DNA of 35,630 bases from positions 1-35,630 of the forward strand of contig JBKOUY010000131.1 of assembly GCA_046723645.1 (NCBI GenBank), written 5' to 3'. This DNA is from DASQUK01 sp046723645. GTDB taxonomy: Bacteria > Actinomycetota > Acidimicrobiia > Acidimicrobiales > VFJN01. The position numbers and the translations under genes are program-made. Shown one piece after another: positions 9,019 to 16,581 of this stretch. The notes beneath the pieces were generated by a model. That model made no database searches, was not told the origin of the DNA, and saw only the letters and a list, made by a program, of their open reading frames with translations. How positions within the stretch are numbered: position 1 is the first letter of the stretch; the number at the start of each line of letters is the position of its first letter.

Positions 9019-10287
9019 CTAGCTGCCATCGTCGTCGTCACTCCGAACGACCCGCAGGTACGGACCGCCGTCGCCCCGGCGCTCGGGGAAGATCCGCGCC
9101 CGTGACCCCGACCGGCGGAGGTTGACCACGATGGCGTCGCCGGTGGTCACGACGATGGCGTTGGGGACCAGGTCGCCGGTGCCACCGGAAGCGGCGGCGC
9201 GGCTGAGCAGGCGGCGCCGCCGGCGCGCGTAGTAGGCGGTGCGTGTCAGCTCGACGATCCCCATGGCGGCCACGACGGCCGGCGCCACGAGGGTGAGCGG
9301 CGACGCGGATCCGAGGCCACGGCTCGCCGTGATCGCCGCCGCGACCACCGCCCCGGTGAGCGCCACATCCTTGGCGGCCCGCTCGATCCACAGGCGCGGC
9401 AACCGCAGTCCCTGCTCGCGAGCGGCGATCCTGCTCACCGTGGCCAGCAGGCCGAACAGCGCCGCAGCCATCGTCAGTGCGGCCCACGCCGACCGCCCAC
9501 CGGCGTGGAGCCCGGCCGCGAGGCCGGCGAGGATCAGCCCGTCGGCGGCATGGCTGCACACCGAACTGGCCCAATCCGGGTTGTAGCCGATGAGCCGGCG
9601 CCAGGTGCTGACCGACGGCGCTGGCGGCGCGGTCACGGCCGCCAGCATCACCCGCGTCCCGATCAGGACCGCAGCCACGACGACGTGCCCCCCGGCCAGC
9701 AGCATGGCGCCGGCCGTCGCCAGGACCAGCAGCACCCAGCGGGACAGCGGCTCCCACCACGCCGCCACCGGCGTGTGGTCGCCGAACACAGCGAGGCGGG
9801 CGTACGCCCGGCGGACGCGATCGTCCACGCTGCGCAGCCAGCGCACCAACCGGCTGGGCGGTGGATCGCCGACCTGGTAGCCGTCGACGATGCGGTGGAG
9901 CGCCTCGGCGAGCACGGTCGTGGCGTGCTGGCGGTCCCGTGGGGATGCCGAGCGCATGCGGCGGGCGTGGAGCTCGTCGATGCGCTGCAGGGTGTCGACG
10001 TCGACCTCGAGTGCGGCGTCGAGGTCACGCCGGGCGTCGAGGTCGGGAACGCTCGCAGCTCCCTCGGCCTCGGAAACCAGCCCGGCGGCGGCCAGGCGTT
10101 GCGCAATGCGCTCCCCGCTCTGGCAGGCCGCCGCCTGGAGGCGGGCGACGTCACGAGCATCCAGCCGGGGATCCGCCTGCCGACGCCAGGCGTAGGCGTC
10201 CGGCAACGGGTCGTCCGTTTGGTCGCCGGTCGACTCCGCCGTCTCCGTGCCATCGCGGTCGGCGGGGGTGGCGTGGGGCAGGTCCAT
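9019..10287 (-). CDS. Multi-pass membrane protein of unknown function
   Basis: This 422-residue protein has a charged, helical N-terminal half (about 1-165) followed by at least six hydrophobic segments between about 175 and 345 and an Arg-rich cytosolic tail. The pattern HAADGLILAGLAAG, then a short loop, then RLWIERAAKDVALTG, faintly recalls CDP-alcohol phosphatidyltransferases. The catalytic DGxxAR...G...D...D signature is absent, so I do not assign that activity. Its ATG lies five bases after the stop of an upstream HTH regulator, so the two form an operon. The 3' end abuts the ABC-F stop (TAG directly followed by CTA), leaving no room for a terminator. Confidence 0.7.
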   Translation of the reverse strand: MDLPHATPADRDGTETAESTGDQTDDPLPDAYAWRRQADPRLDARDVARLQAAACQSGERIAQRLAAAGLVSEAEGAASVPDLDARRDLDAALEVDVDTLQRIDELHARRMRSASPRDRQHATTVLAEALHRIVDGYQVGDPPPSRLVRWLRSVDDRVRRAYARLAVFGDHTPVAAWWEPLSRWVLLVLATAGAMLLAGGHVVVAAVLIGTRVMLAAVTAPPAPSVSTWRRLIGYNPDWASSVCSHAADGLILAGLAAGLHAGGRSAWAALTMAAALFGLLATVSRIAAREQGLRLPRLWIERAAKDVALTGAVVAAAITASRGLGSASPLTLVAPAVVAAMGIVELTRTAYYARRRRRLLSRAAASGGTGDLVPNAIVVTTGDAIVVNLRRSGSRARIFPERRGDGGPYLRVVRSDDDDGS

Positions 10288-10292
10288 GGCGC

Positions 10293-11075
10293 TCAGCGCT
10301 CCTGTTCGCCGTCGTAGTCGTCGGTCTTCTCGATTTGCCAGAGCAATCGCATCTCCTCACCGAAGCGGAGCCGCAACCGCCGCAGGCTCTGCGTCAGCGT
10401 GTTCGGGGTAATCCCTAGGAACGGCGCCATGTGCCGCTGCTCGAACAGGCCGTGCTTGTCCTTGACGTCGTTCCGGCTCAGGTCGCGCAGCCGGTCCGGG
10501 TTGCGCTCGATCGCCCAGGTGGCGAGGAGCGCCGGCATGCACTCGGCGGTCGCCATCAGGGCGTCGATGCGCCCGCAGTACCGCTCGATGGCGGCCCGCT
10601 CCGCGGAGGGCGGGAACGAGTGGAGTGGCTTGTGCCGCACGTAGAACCGTGCGGCGCCGGCCCGTCGATCGGGATCGCAGATGTGATCCCACAGGCGGGC
10701 GTGGAAGGCGTGGCGGACGGGGATGCCCGACACGACCGCCTCCCGGGCCGCCAACAGGACCGCGTCCTTGAGCGGGCCGGTGTCGCCGGCGAAGAACGGG
10801 CCCGCCAGCCCGAGGTTGGGGAAGACCCAGGTGAAGCTGAAGAACAGCCGGGCGATCTCGGGCAGCCGCCGGTCGGGCCGCGTCGCATGCTCGTCGACGA
10901 TCCGCTGTCCGGATGCCAGCGCCCGCCGGTACTGGACCCGATACGTGTGCTGCTCGGCTTCGGTGAGGATGTCGTAGGCCGCCAGCAGCGCGATGTCTCG
11001 CACGTCGAGCTTGGCGACCGCCAGCTCGGGGGCGACCCGCTCCGTCTGTCGCCGCGTCGGGGTGTCGACTGCCAC
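10293..11075 (-). CDS. DNA-binding regulator with Crp-type C-terminal HTH
   Basis: This is a 260-residue protein. The C-terminal part, about 215-245, reads HMAPFLGITPNTLTQSLRRL, a winged-helix recognition region of the Crp/Fnr kind. The N-terminal 200 residues are mostly helical and I see no cyclic-nucleotide-binding beta-barrel, no Cys cluster and no known ligand domain. The start is chosen by a strong ribosome binding site: AGGAG, six bases, GTG at 11075; an ATG at 11183 in the same frame would give a longer form. It is the first gene of a two-gene operon with the membrane protein at 9019-10287, which may be its effector or sensor partner. The ligand and targets are unknown. Confidence 0.72.
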   Translation of the reverse strand: MAVDTPTRRQTERVAPELAVAKLDVRDIALLAAYDILTEAEQHTYRVQYRRALASGQRIVDEHATRPDRRLPEIARLFFSFTWVFPNLGLAGPFFAGDTGPLKDAVLLAAREAVVSGIPVRHAFHARLWDHICDPDRRAGAARFYVRHKPLHSFPPSAERAAIERYCGRIDALMATAECMPALLATWAIERNPDRLRDLSRNDVKDKHGLFEQRHMAPFLGITPNTLTQSLRRLRLRFGEEMRLLWQIEKTDDYDGEQER

Positions 11076-11230
11076 CGTCACCTCCTCGTTTCGTGAGGTC
11101 GACGGCGCTGTCGACGGACATTCCGCTCGTGTCTGTCTCTTGGGTGGCGGGACAGTACCCAGCGCCCCGAGTTGGGATGACATGGCGGCGGTGACGATCG
11201 GATGTCGGTTCGGCGACGAAGATTTCCCCC

Positions 11231-11587
11231 TCACGCCAGGCCCAGGCGGTTGCGCCCCAGGCGAAGGGAGTGCATGACGACCCGCCGCAGCTCGTCCTGC
11301 ACCTCCCCGATCGCGGTCTCGGCGGTGGCCATGATCGGCTCGATCACCAGGCGGGCATCGGACGGGTCGAGCCCGCTGTCGAGGACGAGGCGGTGGGCCT
11401 CCGCGCGCATGTGGAGGGCTGCGGCGCTGGCGTCCACACCACACCCGACGAGGCGTTCGATGGCGGCGGCCTGGAGGGCGAGGTATTCGTCGACGGCCCC
11501 GGCGCCGATTCCGGGGGCGGCGGCGGAGCCGATGCGATCCACACCGATGCGCCGGGTGGCGAGCTGGGGATGGGGGTCCCGTGGCAT
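11231..11587 (-). CDS. Small helical hypothetical protein
   Basis: This 118-residue soluble protein is predicted to be all helical (DEYLALQAAAIERLVG, SAAALHMRAEAHRLVLD and ETAIGEVQDELRRVVMHSL segments). Strong third-position G/C bias supports coding on this strand and not in the overlapping plus frames. The ATG at 11587 has no well-placed ribosome binding site; GGGGAGG lies about 18 bases upstream. It is upstream of the HTH regulator on the same strand, with about 155 bases between. Family not recognised. Confidence 0.6.
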   Translation of the reverse strand: MPRDPHPQLATRRIGVDRIGSAAAPGIGAGAVDEYLALQAAAIERLVGCGVDASAAALHMRAEAHRLVLDSGLDPSDARLVIEPIMATAETAIGEVQDELRRVVMHSLRLGRNRLGLA

Positions 11588-11635
11588 GCGTTGCAGTGCA
11601 GCAGTCCTCCCCGGTTGGGATGACAGGTGAGCCGC

Positions 11636-11641
11636 TACGGT
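11636..11641 (+). promoter_or_regulatory. -10 box of leaderless exonuclease promoter
   Basis: TACGGT fits TAnnnT and ends nine bases before the ATG at 11651. There is no ribosome binding site in between. This supports ATG 11651 over an in-frame GTG at 11627. Confidence 0.45.
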
Positions 11642-11650
11642 GCGTTCCCG

Positions 11651-12529
11651 ATGAGGGTCCACCTGGTCGACGGCACGTACGAGCTGTTCCGCTACCACTT
11701 CGCGCCGAACAACCGTGACCTCCACAGAGGAGCCACTGTGGGCGTGGTGAGCACGTTGCTGCAGCTCGTCGCGGACGGCGCGACCCACGTGGGCGTCGCC
11801 ACCGACCACGTCATCGAGTCGTTCCGCAACGACCTCTGGCCGGGGTACAAGTCGTCGGCGGGCATGCCCCGTGAGCTCCTGGCGCAGTTCCCGGTCGTCG
11901 AGGACGCGATGGTTGCGGCCGGCTTCGTGGTGTGGCCGCAGGTGGAGCTCGAGGCCGACGACGGCCTGGCCACGGCCGCGGCCACGGCCGCCGCCGACGA
12001 CCGCGTCGAACAGGTGGTGATCTGCACGCCCGACAAGGACCTGGGCCAGTGCGTCGGTGGCAAGGTGGTCCAGCTCGACCGGCGCAAGGGCACGGTGCTC
12101 GACGTCGCCGGCGTGGAGGAGCGGTTGGGGGTGCCGCCGCCCTCGATCCCCGACCTCCTGGCCCTGGTGGGCGACTCGGCCGACGGCTTCCCGGGCCTGC
12201 CGGGGTGGGGCGCCAAGTCGGCGGCGGCGGTCCTGCGGCGCTGGGGCCACCTCGAATCGATCCCCCCCGACCCTGTGACCTGGGACTCGGGCGTTCGCGG
12301 TGCGGCCAAGCTCAACGCCGTGCTGCGCGACGGGTTCGAGCTGGCCCTGCTGTTCCGTCGAATCGCCACCTTGGAGACCGACGCGCCGGTCAGCGACAGC
12401 GTCGACGACCTGCGCTGGGTCGGCCCCCCGGATCCGGCGGCGTTCGCCGAGCTCTGCGAGCGCCTCGACGCGCCGCGCCTCCGGGATCGGATGGCGCGGG
12501 TCACCGCCGTGGCGGCGTCACGCGCCTAG
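11651..12529 (+). CDS. 5'-3' exonuclease, FEN/PIN-like
   Basis: This 292-residue protein is similar to the 5'-nuclease domain of DNA polymerase I, but stands alone. Acidic metal-binding clusters are visible: VDGTYELFRYH at the N-terminus, ATDHVIESFRN near 50, ELEADDGLATAA near 100, TPDKDLGQCV near 125 and GDSADGFPGLPGWGAKSAA (helix-3-turn-helix DNA clamp) near 175-195. The order matches the T5/Taq exonuclease fold. Such stand-alone forms act on RNA/DNA flaps during replication and repair. Start MRVHLVDGTYELF is typical of the group. Convergent with the ECF41-like sigma gene. Confidence 0.88.
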   Translation: MRVHLVDGTYELFRYHFAPNNRDLHRGATVGVVSTLLQLVADGATHVGVATDHVIESFRNDLWPGYKSSAGMPRELLAQFPVVEDAMVAAGFVVWPQVELEADDGLATAAATAAADDRVEQVVICTPDKDLGQCVGGKVVQLDRRKGTVLDVAGVEERLGVPPPSIPDLLALVGDSADGFPGLPGWGAKSAAAVLRRWGHLESIPPDPVTWDSGVRGAAKLNAVLRDGFELALLFRRIATLETDAPVSDSVDDLRWVGPPDPAAFAELCERLDAPRLRDRMARVTAVAASRA

Positions 12530-12543
12530 TGAGGGTCCACTAG
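12526..12543. terminator. Short hairpin at convergent gene ends
   Basis: CTAGTG (12526-12531) and CACTAG (12538-12543) form a 6-base inverted repeat with a 6-base loop that includes the exonuclease TAG stop. It is weak and AT-containing; the call rests on its place between convergent genes. Confidence 0.35.
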
Positions 12544-12571
12544 TGGGGCGGCTCGTAACGGGCGCTCGCAG

Positions 12572-13600
12572 TCACAACATGGGATCGGCGATGTCCAACG
12601 CGGCCAGCTTGTCGGGATTGAGCACGCTGTAGAGGGCGGTGATGACGCCGTCGTTGACGTGCGCGGTGAGCGTCAGCAGCCAGCGGCCGCCATCCGAGAC
12701 GACCACGCCGGGCTCGCCGTTGACGACGGCCGACTCGACGGCGAGCTCCACGGTCGCCATCCGCCGGCTGATGTTGACCAGCAACCTGGCGACCCGCTCG
12801 CGGCCCACCACCGGCCGGCGGGCGGCGTACGCCTGCGGTCCGCCGTCACTGATCAGCACCGCATCCTCGGCCAGGAGCGACAGCACGCGTTCGACGTCCC
12901 CCGAGGTTACGGCCGCCACCAGGTCGCCGACCATGCGGTCCGCGTCGTCGGGAACCTCGTGCCGTGCCCTGCCCTCCTGGATCCGGCGGCGGGCCCGGCT
13001 GGCGATCTGTCGGCAGGCCTCGGGGCTCCGGTCGACTGACCTGCCGATCTCTGCGAACGGCACGTCGAACACGTCCGACATCAGGAACACCACCCGCTCC
13101 AGCGGGCCCAGGGTCTCCAGCACCCGGAGGAACCCGACGGTCATCGACTCCGCCAGCTCCGTCGCGATGGCGGGGTCGTCGACGGTGCCGGCGTCGATCG
13201 TGCCCCGGAAGACCGGCTCCGGGAGCCACGGCCCGACGTAGCTCTCGCGGCGGTGGCGGGCCGAACGCAGGTGGTCGAGCGCCAGCCGGGCCACGACCCG
13301 CGTCAGCCACGCGGACGGATTGTCGATCGTGGCGCCGTCGGTGCGCCGGGCGCGTAGCCACGCCTCCTGGACGATGTCCTCCGCCTCGACGCGGGACCCC
13401 GTGATCCGGTATGCCAGCCCGACGAGCAATGGCCGCTCGGCCACCATGGTGGCGAGAAGGGGGTCGTCGGGATCGCCGTGGGAGCCGGCGCGACCGGCGA
13501 CACCGTTGGGGTCGGCCCGGACCGCCCCGGGATACCGGCGAGGTCGCATCCTCCTGGAGTGTCGCGCCCCGGCCCGCGTGCGGCCGCGGTCATCCGTCAC
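12572..13600 (-). CDS. ECF41/SigJ-like sigma factor with SnoaL-like C-terminal domain
   Basis: Sigma region 2 (AEDIVQEAWLRA) and region 4 (FAEIGRSVDRSPEACRQIASRARRR) are joined by a linker holding WLPEP, a hallmark of ECF41 sigma factors. The C-terminal 120 residues form a SnoaL/NTF2-like domain (AVTSGDVERVLSLLAEDAVLISDGG, then RPVVGRERVARLL) that tunes activity in place of a separate anti-sigma factor. I take the GTG at 13600 because it overlaps the upstream FAD-oxidoreductase stop as GTGA, giving 342 residues with an Arg-rich N-terminal extension. The ATG at 13549 has GGAGG directly against it, too close to work, but remains possible. ECF41 genes often neighbour an oxidoreductase-type target gene, here the FAD enzyme. 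Confidence 0.85.
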   Translation of the reverse strand: MTDDRGRTRAGARHSRRMRPRRYPGAVRADPNGVAGRAGSHGDPDDPLLATMVAERPLLVGLAYRITGSRVEAEDIVQEAWLRARRTDGATIDNPSAWLTRVVARLALDHLRSARHRRESYVGPWLPEPVFRGTIDAGTVDDPAIATELAESMTVGFLRVLETLGPLERVVFLMSDVFDVPFAEIGRSVDRSPEACRQIASRARRRIQEGRARHEVPDDADRMVGDLVAAVTSGDVERVLSLLAEDAVLISDGGPQAYAARRPVVGRERVARLLVNISRRMATVELAVESAVVNGEPGVVVSDGGRWLLTLTAHVNDGVITALYSVLNPDKLAALDIADPML

Positions 13601-14964
13601 GACGCCCGCCCAACGACCGAGCGCACGATCGCGTGGCCGTCCACGTCCACCGCCGCGCGCCGCCCAGCGTCCTCGCCGCTGGCCAGCGCAGCGTCGGCCA
13701 GGTGGCCCCGTGGTCCGACCCAGTCGCCGGCGACGAGCACGCCGTCGTGGCCGGTGTCGCCGACGTCGATCCGGCCCGCCAGGCCGACGCCCGGCACCGG
13801 CACGGCGCCGGCGACGGTCATCCTGTGGAGGTAGCGGACGTGCGCCGCCGCATCGGGGTCGATGCCGGCGAGCCGAGCGTGCTCGACCAGCTCGGCGCGC
13901 GCCGCGTCCGGGGACGGGTCCTCGTCGGGCCGCAAGTAGCGCAACCCGTGGACCACCGACCCGCCCGCCGGGGCCAGGTCCGCCGGAGGGCAGTGGCGGA
14001 TGAGGTACAGCGGACGGTCCAGGCCCAGGAACACGGTCATGTCCGGCGGCGAGGCGAATCCCATGTCCAGGCAGGCGGCGCGGGCCGGCGGACCGAGGTC
14101 TTCCCATGCCGGCGGACTATCCGGCAGCAGGGCCGCGCACGCCGCGGGCGTGCCGGCGGCGATGACGACCCGCCGGGCCAGCAGGGTGCCGCCGTCGGTC
14201 GCGGCGAGGATGGGCCCACGGGCGTCGCCGTCGGATGGGCCGTCGGAGGCTCCGTCGCTCGCGGCCAGCGCAACCCGGACCCGGCCGCCGTCGGGGGCCA
14301 CGAGCCGCACCCGCGCCCCCGGCTGGAACTCGGCCCCCCGCACGCTGGCCGCCCGGGCGAGCCCGTCGACCAGTGTCGACCAGCCACCGTCGAGGTACTC
14401 GACGCCGTCTTTCAGGGCCATCTGGACCTGGGCCGCCACCAGGTCGGCGGAAACGCCGGCCATGTCGACCACGTAGGTGGCCGTCCGGGCGAGCATCTCG
14501 GCGAACTCCCGGGCACCGCCGACGAGGCCCAGCTCGTCGAACCAGGCGGCGGCCGAGCGGTCGGCCAGCGCCGCCGGCTTCCAGCGGGGAGCAGCGGCGA
14601 AGACCCGTGCGATCCTGGCCTTGTCCCGCGTTGTGAGCATGCGCGTGCGAGCGATGCCCGCGGGCCCGAGGCCGAGTGCGCCCACGCGGTCGCCGCGGCG
14701 CACGCGGGCACCGTCCAGGATCGGCGCATGCCCGCGCACGCTCACGCCGAGCCGCTCGAGCACCGCCCGGCCGGCGCCGGCCCGGTAGAGGGCGTGGGCG
14801 CCACGGTTGAGGCGGAATCCGCCCAGCTCGTCCGTACTGGCGCGGCCACCGGGGCGTTGGCCGTCGAGTACCAGGACCGACGCCCCGGCTCCGGCCGCGT
14901 TTGCTGCGGCAGTGAGGCCGGCCAGGCCGGCGCCCACGACGATCACGTCCCAGTGCCTCTCCAT
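13597..14964 (-). CDS. FAD-dependent oxidoreductase (phytoene desaturase / amine oxidase superfamily)
   Basis: This 455-residue protein opens with a Rossmann FAD-binding motif DVIVVGAGLAGLTAA, then the conserved GGRA region (RPGGRASTDELGGFRLNRGAHALY). It ends with the C-terminal FAD-binding segment GVLVAGDWVGPRGHLADAAL. This arrangement is that of the CrtI/protoporphyrinogen-oxidase group. The substrate is unknown and no carotenoid genes are nearby. The ATG at 14964 is chosen from an AGGAG seven bases upstream. The stop overlaps the ECF41-like sigma gene start, so both are translated from one message; the enzyme is a plausible partner or target of that sigma factor. Confidence 0.85.
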   Translation of the reverse strand: MERHWDVIVVGAGLAGLTAAANAAGAGASVLVLDGQRPGGRASTDELGGFRLNRGAHALYRAGAGRAVLERLGVSVRGHAPILDGARVRRGDRVGALGLGPAGIARTRMLTTRDKARIARVFAAAPRWKPAALADRSAAAWFDELGLVGGAREFAEMLARTATYVVDMAGVSADLVAAQVQMALKDGVEYLDGGWSTLVDGLARAASVRGAEFQPGARVRLVAPDGGRVRVALAASDGASDGPSDGDARGPILAATDGGTLLARRVVIAAGTPAACAALLPDSPPAWEDLGPPARAACLDMGFASPPDMTVFLGLDRPLYLIRHCPPADLAPAGGSVVHGLRYLRPDEDPSPDAARAELVEHARLAGIDPDAAAHVRYLHRMTVAGAVPVPGVGLAGRIDVGDTGHDGVLVAGDWVGPRGHLADAALASGEDAGRRAAVDVDGHAIVRSVVGRAS

Positions 14965-15075
14965 CGTGTGACTCCTAGATCGGGTGCGTTCACCAACCCG
15001 ACGAGACAGCCACAAGATCCGTGACGGCAGCGCCCGCTATCGACCACGCCGCCGCGAACGAGGGGCGGGGGTTTA

Positions 15076-15204
15076 GGGGGCAGAGCCTCCTGGCGGAGCC
15101 CCCCAATGTCGCTCGATCCGGCTCCGCCGGTCGAGCGACCGGCAAACGACGCCGCCCCTAGGCGGCGGCCAAAGCCTCGGTTCGCAACCTCCGGTTGCGA
15201 ACCG
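15076..15204. repeat. Four consecutive hairpins in one intergenic region
   Basis: Four inverted repeats follow each other. A is 15076-15103 (GGGGGC..GCC tcct GGC..GCCCCC). B is 15109-15138 (TCGCTCGA-t-CCGGC tcc GCCGG-TCGAGCGA). C is 15151-15166 (GCCGCC ccta GGCGGC). D is 15178-15204 (a perfect 12-base stem, CGGTTCGCAACC, with loop TCC). D lies five bases beyond the acyl-CoA dehydrogenase stop and could terminate it. The others look like REP-type or structured-RNA elements. The region also precedes the FAD oxidoreductase gene. Confidence 0.75.
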
Positions 15205-15208
15205 AAAC

Positions 15209-16519
15209 TCAACCGTTCCTGGGGAGCTCCCTGAACGGCGTGGTCTTGTCGAAGCCGGGCTCCTTGGGCAGCCCGAGCACGCGCTCGCCGATGATGTTGC
15301 GCTGCACCTGGTCGGTGCCCCCATAGATCGGCGGGCCCTGGGCGAACAGCGCCATCTCCGTGACCCCGCTCAGGAACGGCAGGCTGGTCGCGTCGTCGAG
15401 TGCCTTCCGAGCCTGCGGGTCGTAGCCGTGCAGCGTGCCGTACGGGCCGGTGATCTCGAGCCCGAGATCACGGGAGAGCCGGACGATGTTGCTCATCGTC
15501 AGCTTGGCGATGTTGGGCAGGCCCGGGATGTCCCCGCCGGCCGCCTTGACCGCCTTGAGCCGCAGGTTGTTGAAGCGCGCCAGCTCGCCGAGCGTGTGAA
15601 GCCGCATCAACTGCTGGCGCACGCTGGGGTCGGCGGCCTTGCCGTTGGCCTGTGCGAGCCGGGTGAGCATCTTCGAGGACGCGCCGAACAGCGTCCCGCC
15701 GCCACCGCCCCTGCGCCCACCCGTGGCCACGAAGTCGCCGGCACGCCGCTCGAGGTCGCCGGCGACGGTGCCGGGGGACGCCAGCGAGGCCGCCGCCGAA
15801 CCCCCGCCGGCGCCGAGGCTCGTGCGCTCGAACATGAGGGTGGTGTTGGCCACCCGCCAGCCGCCGTTGAGCCCGCCGATGATGGCGTCGTCGCTGACGC
15901 GGGCGCCGCTGAGGAACACCTCGTTGAACAGCGAGCGGCCGGTCATCTCCCGCAGCGGGCGAACCTCGACGCCGGACTGGTGCATGTCGAGGACGAAGTA
16001 CGTGATGCCCGCGTGCTTGGGCTGGTCGGGGTCCGTGCGGGCGATGAGCATCGCCAGGTCGGCGACCTGCCCGCCGGACGTCCAGACCTTCTGTCCCTCG
16101 ACGACCCACTCCTCGCCGTCCTTCTCGGCGCGGCACTGCAGGCCAGCAAGATCGGATCCGGCGCCGGGTTCGCTGAAGAGCTGGCACCACCCCCGCTGTC
16201 CCGTGACGATGTCGCGCAGGTAGCGCTGCTTCTGCTCGTCGGTGCCGTGCACCAGGATCGTGGGGCCGGCGAGCATCAGCCCCAGCCCGCCCGGCGCCGG
16301 CAGGGCACCGAGGTCGGTGATGGCCTGCTGGACACGGTTGCCCTCGTCGCGGCTGAGGTCCCGGCCGAACCACTCGCTGGGCCAGGTGGGGACCGCCCAG
16401 CCCGAGGTTCCGAGGCGCTCCCACCACTCCGCGACGGGCAGATCGGGGTCCCAGTTGTCGGACAGCCAGTCCTTGACCTCGGCGACGGTGTCGGTACCCG
16501 CGGCGGTGCGTTCGGCCAT
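15209..16519 (-). CDS. Acyl-CoA dehydrogenase (FadE type)
   Basis: This 436-residue flavoenzyme introduces a trans-2 double bond into an acyl-CoA. Family marks are the N-terminal helical part (DWLSDNWDPDLPVAEWWERLG), WCQLFSEPGAGSDLAGLQCRAE with the flavin- and acyl-binding loop, GQKVWTSGGQVADLAMLIARTD, and the C-terminal YGGTDQVQRNIIGERVLGLP. At about 436 residues it is too short to be a classical methylsuccinyl-CoA dehydrogenase (about 550), so I leave the substrate open. A Gly-rich insert (ATGGRRGGGGGTLFG) sits mid-protein. Two ATGs compete: at 16528 the GGGAGG is only one base away, at 16519 it is ten, so I choose 16519. A perfect 18-base palindrome precedes it. Confidence 0.9.
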   Translation of the reverse strand: MAERTAAGTDTVAEVKDWLSDNWDPDLPVAEWWERLGTSGWAVPTWPSEWFGRDLSRDEGNRVQQAITDLGALPAPGGLGLMLAGPTILVHGTDEQKQRYLRDIVTGQRGWCQLFSEPGAGSDLAGLQCRAEKDGEEWVVEGQKVWTSGGQVADLAMLIARTDPDQPKHAGITYFVLDMHQSGVEVRPLREMTGRSLFNEVFLSGARVSDDAIIGGLNGGWRVANTTLMFERTSLGAGGGSAAASLASPGTVAGDLERRAGDFVATGGRRGGGGGTLFGASSKMLTRLAQANGKAADPSVRQQLMRLHTLGELARFNNLRLKAVKAAGGDIPGLPNIAKLTMSNIVRLSRDLGLEITGPYGTLHGYDPQARKALDDATSLPFLSGVTEMALFAQGPPIYGGTDQVQRNIIGERVLGLPKEPGFDKTTPFRELPRNG

Positions 16520-16547
16520 GTCGGTCATGCCTCCCAGCGCAGCACTT

Positions 16548-16565
16548 CTTGACCCGCGGGTCAAG
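16548..16565. promoter_or_regulatory. Perfect 18-base palindrome upstream of acyl-CoA dehydrogenase
   Basis: CTTGACCCGCGGGTCAAG is its own reverse complement across all 18 bases. Its centre is about 37 bases before the chosen start codon. The core TGACC-CGCG-GGTCA has the same 5-4-5 geometry as the sites before ccr, ecm and hbd (TTACC-N4-GGTAA type). It is most likely the operator of a dimeric repressor. Confidence 0.65.
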
Positions 16566-16581
16566 CTGCCGGATCGCCAGC

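Noticed and set aside
9019..10287. CDP-alcohol phosphatidyltransferase call for the membrane protein
   Set aside because: Only a vague helix pattern agrees; the DGxxAR...G...D...D catalytic signature is absent.
15209..16519. Assignment of the acyl-CoA dehydrogenase as methylsuccinyl-CoA dehydrogenase
   Set aside because: Tempting because of the pathway genes around, but the protein is over 100 residues shorter than known Mcd enzymes and looks like an ordinary FadE.
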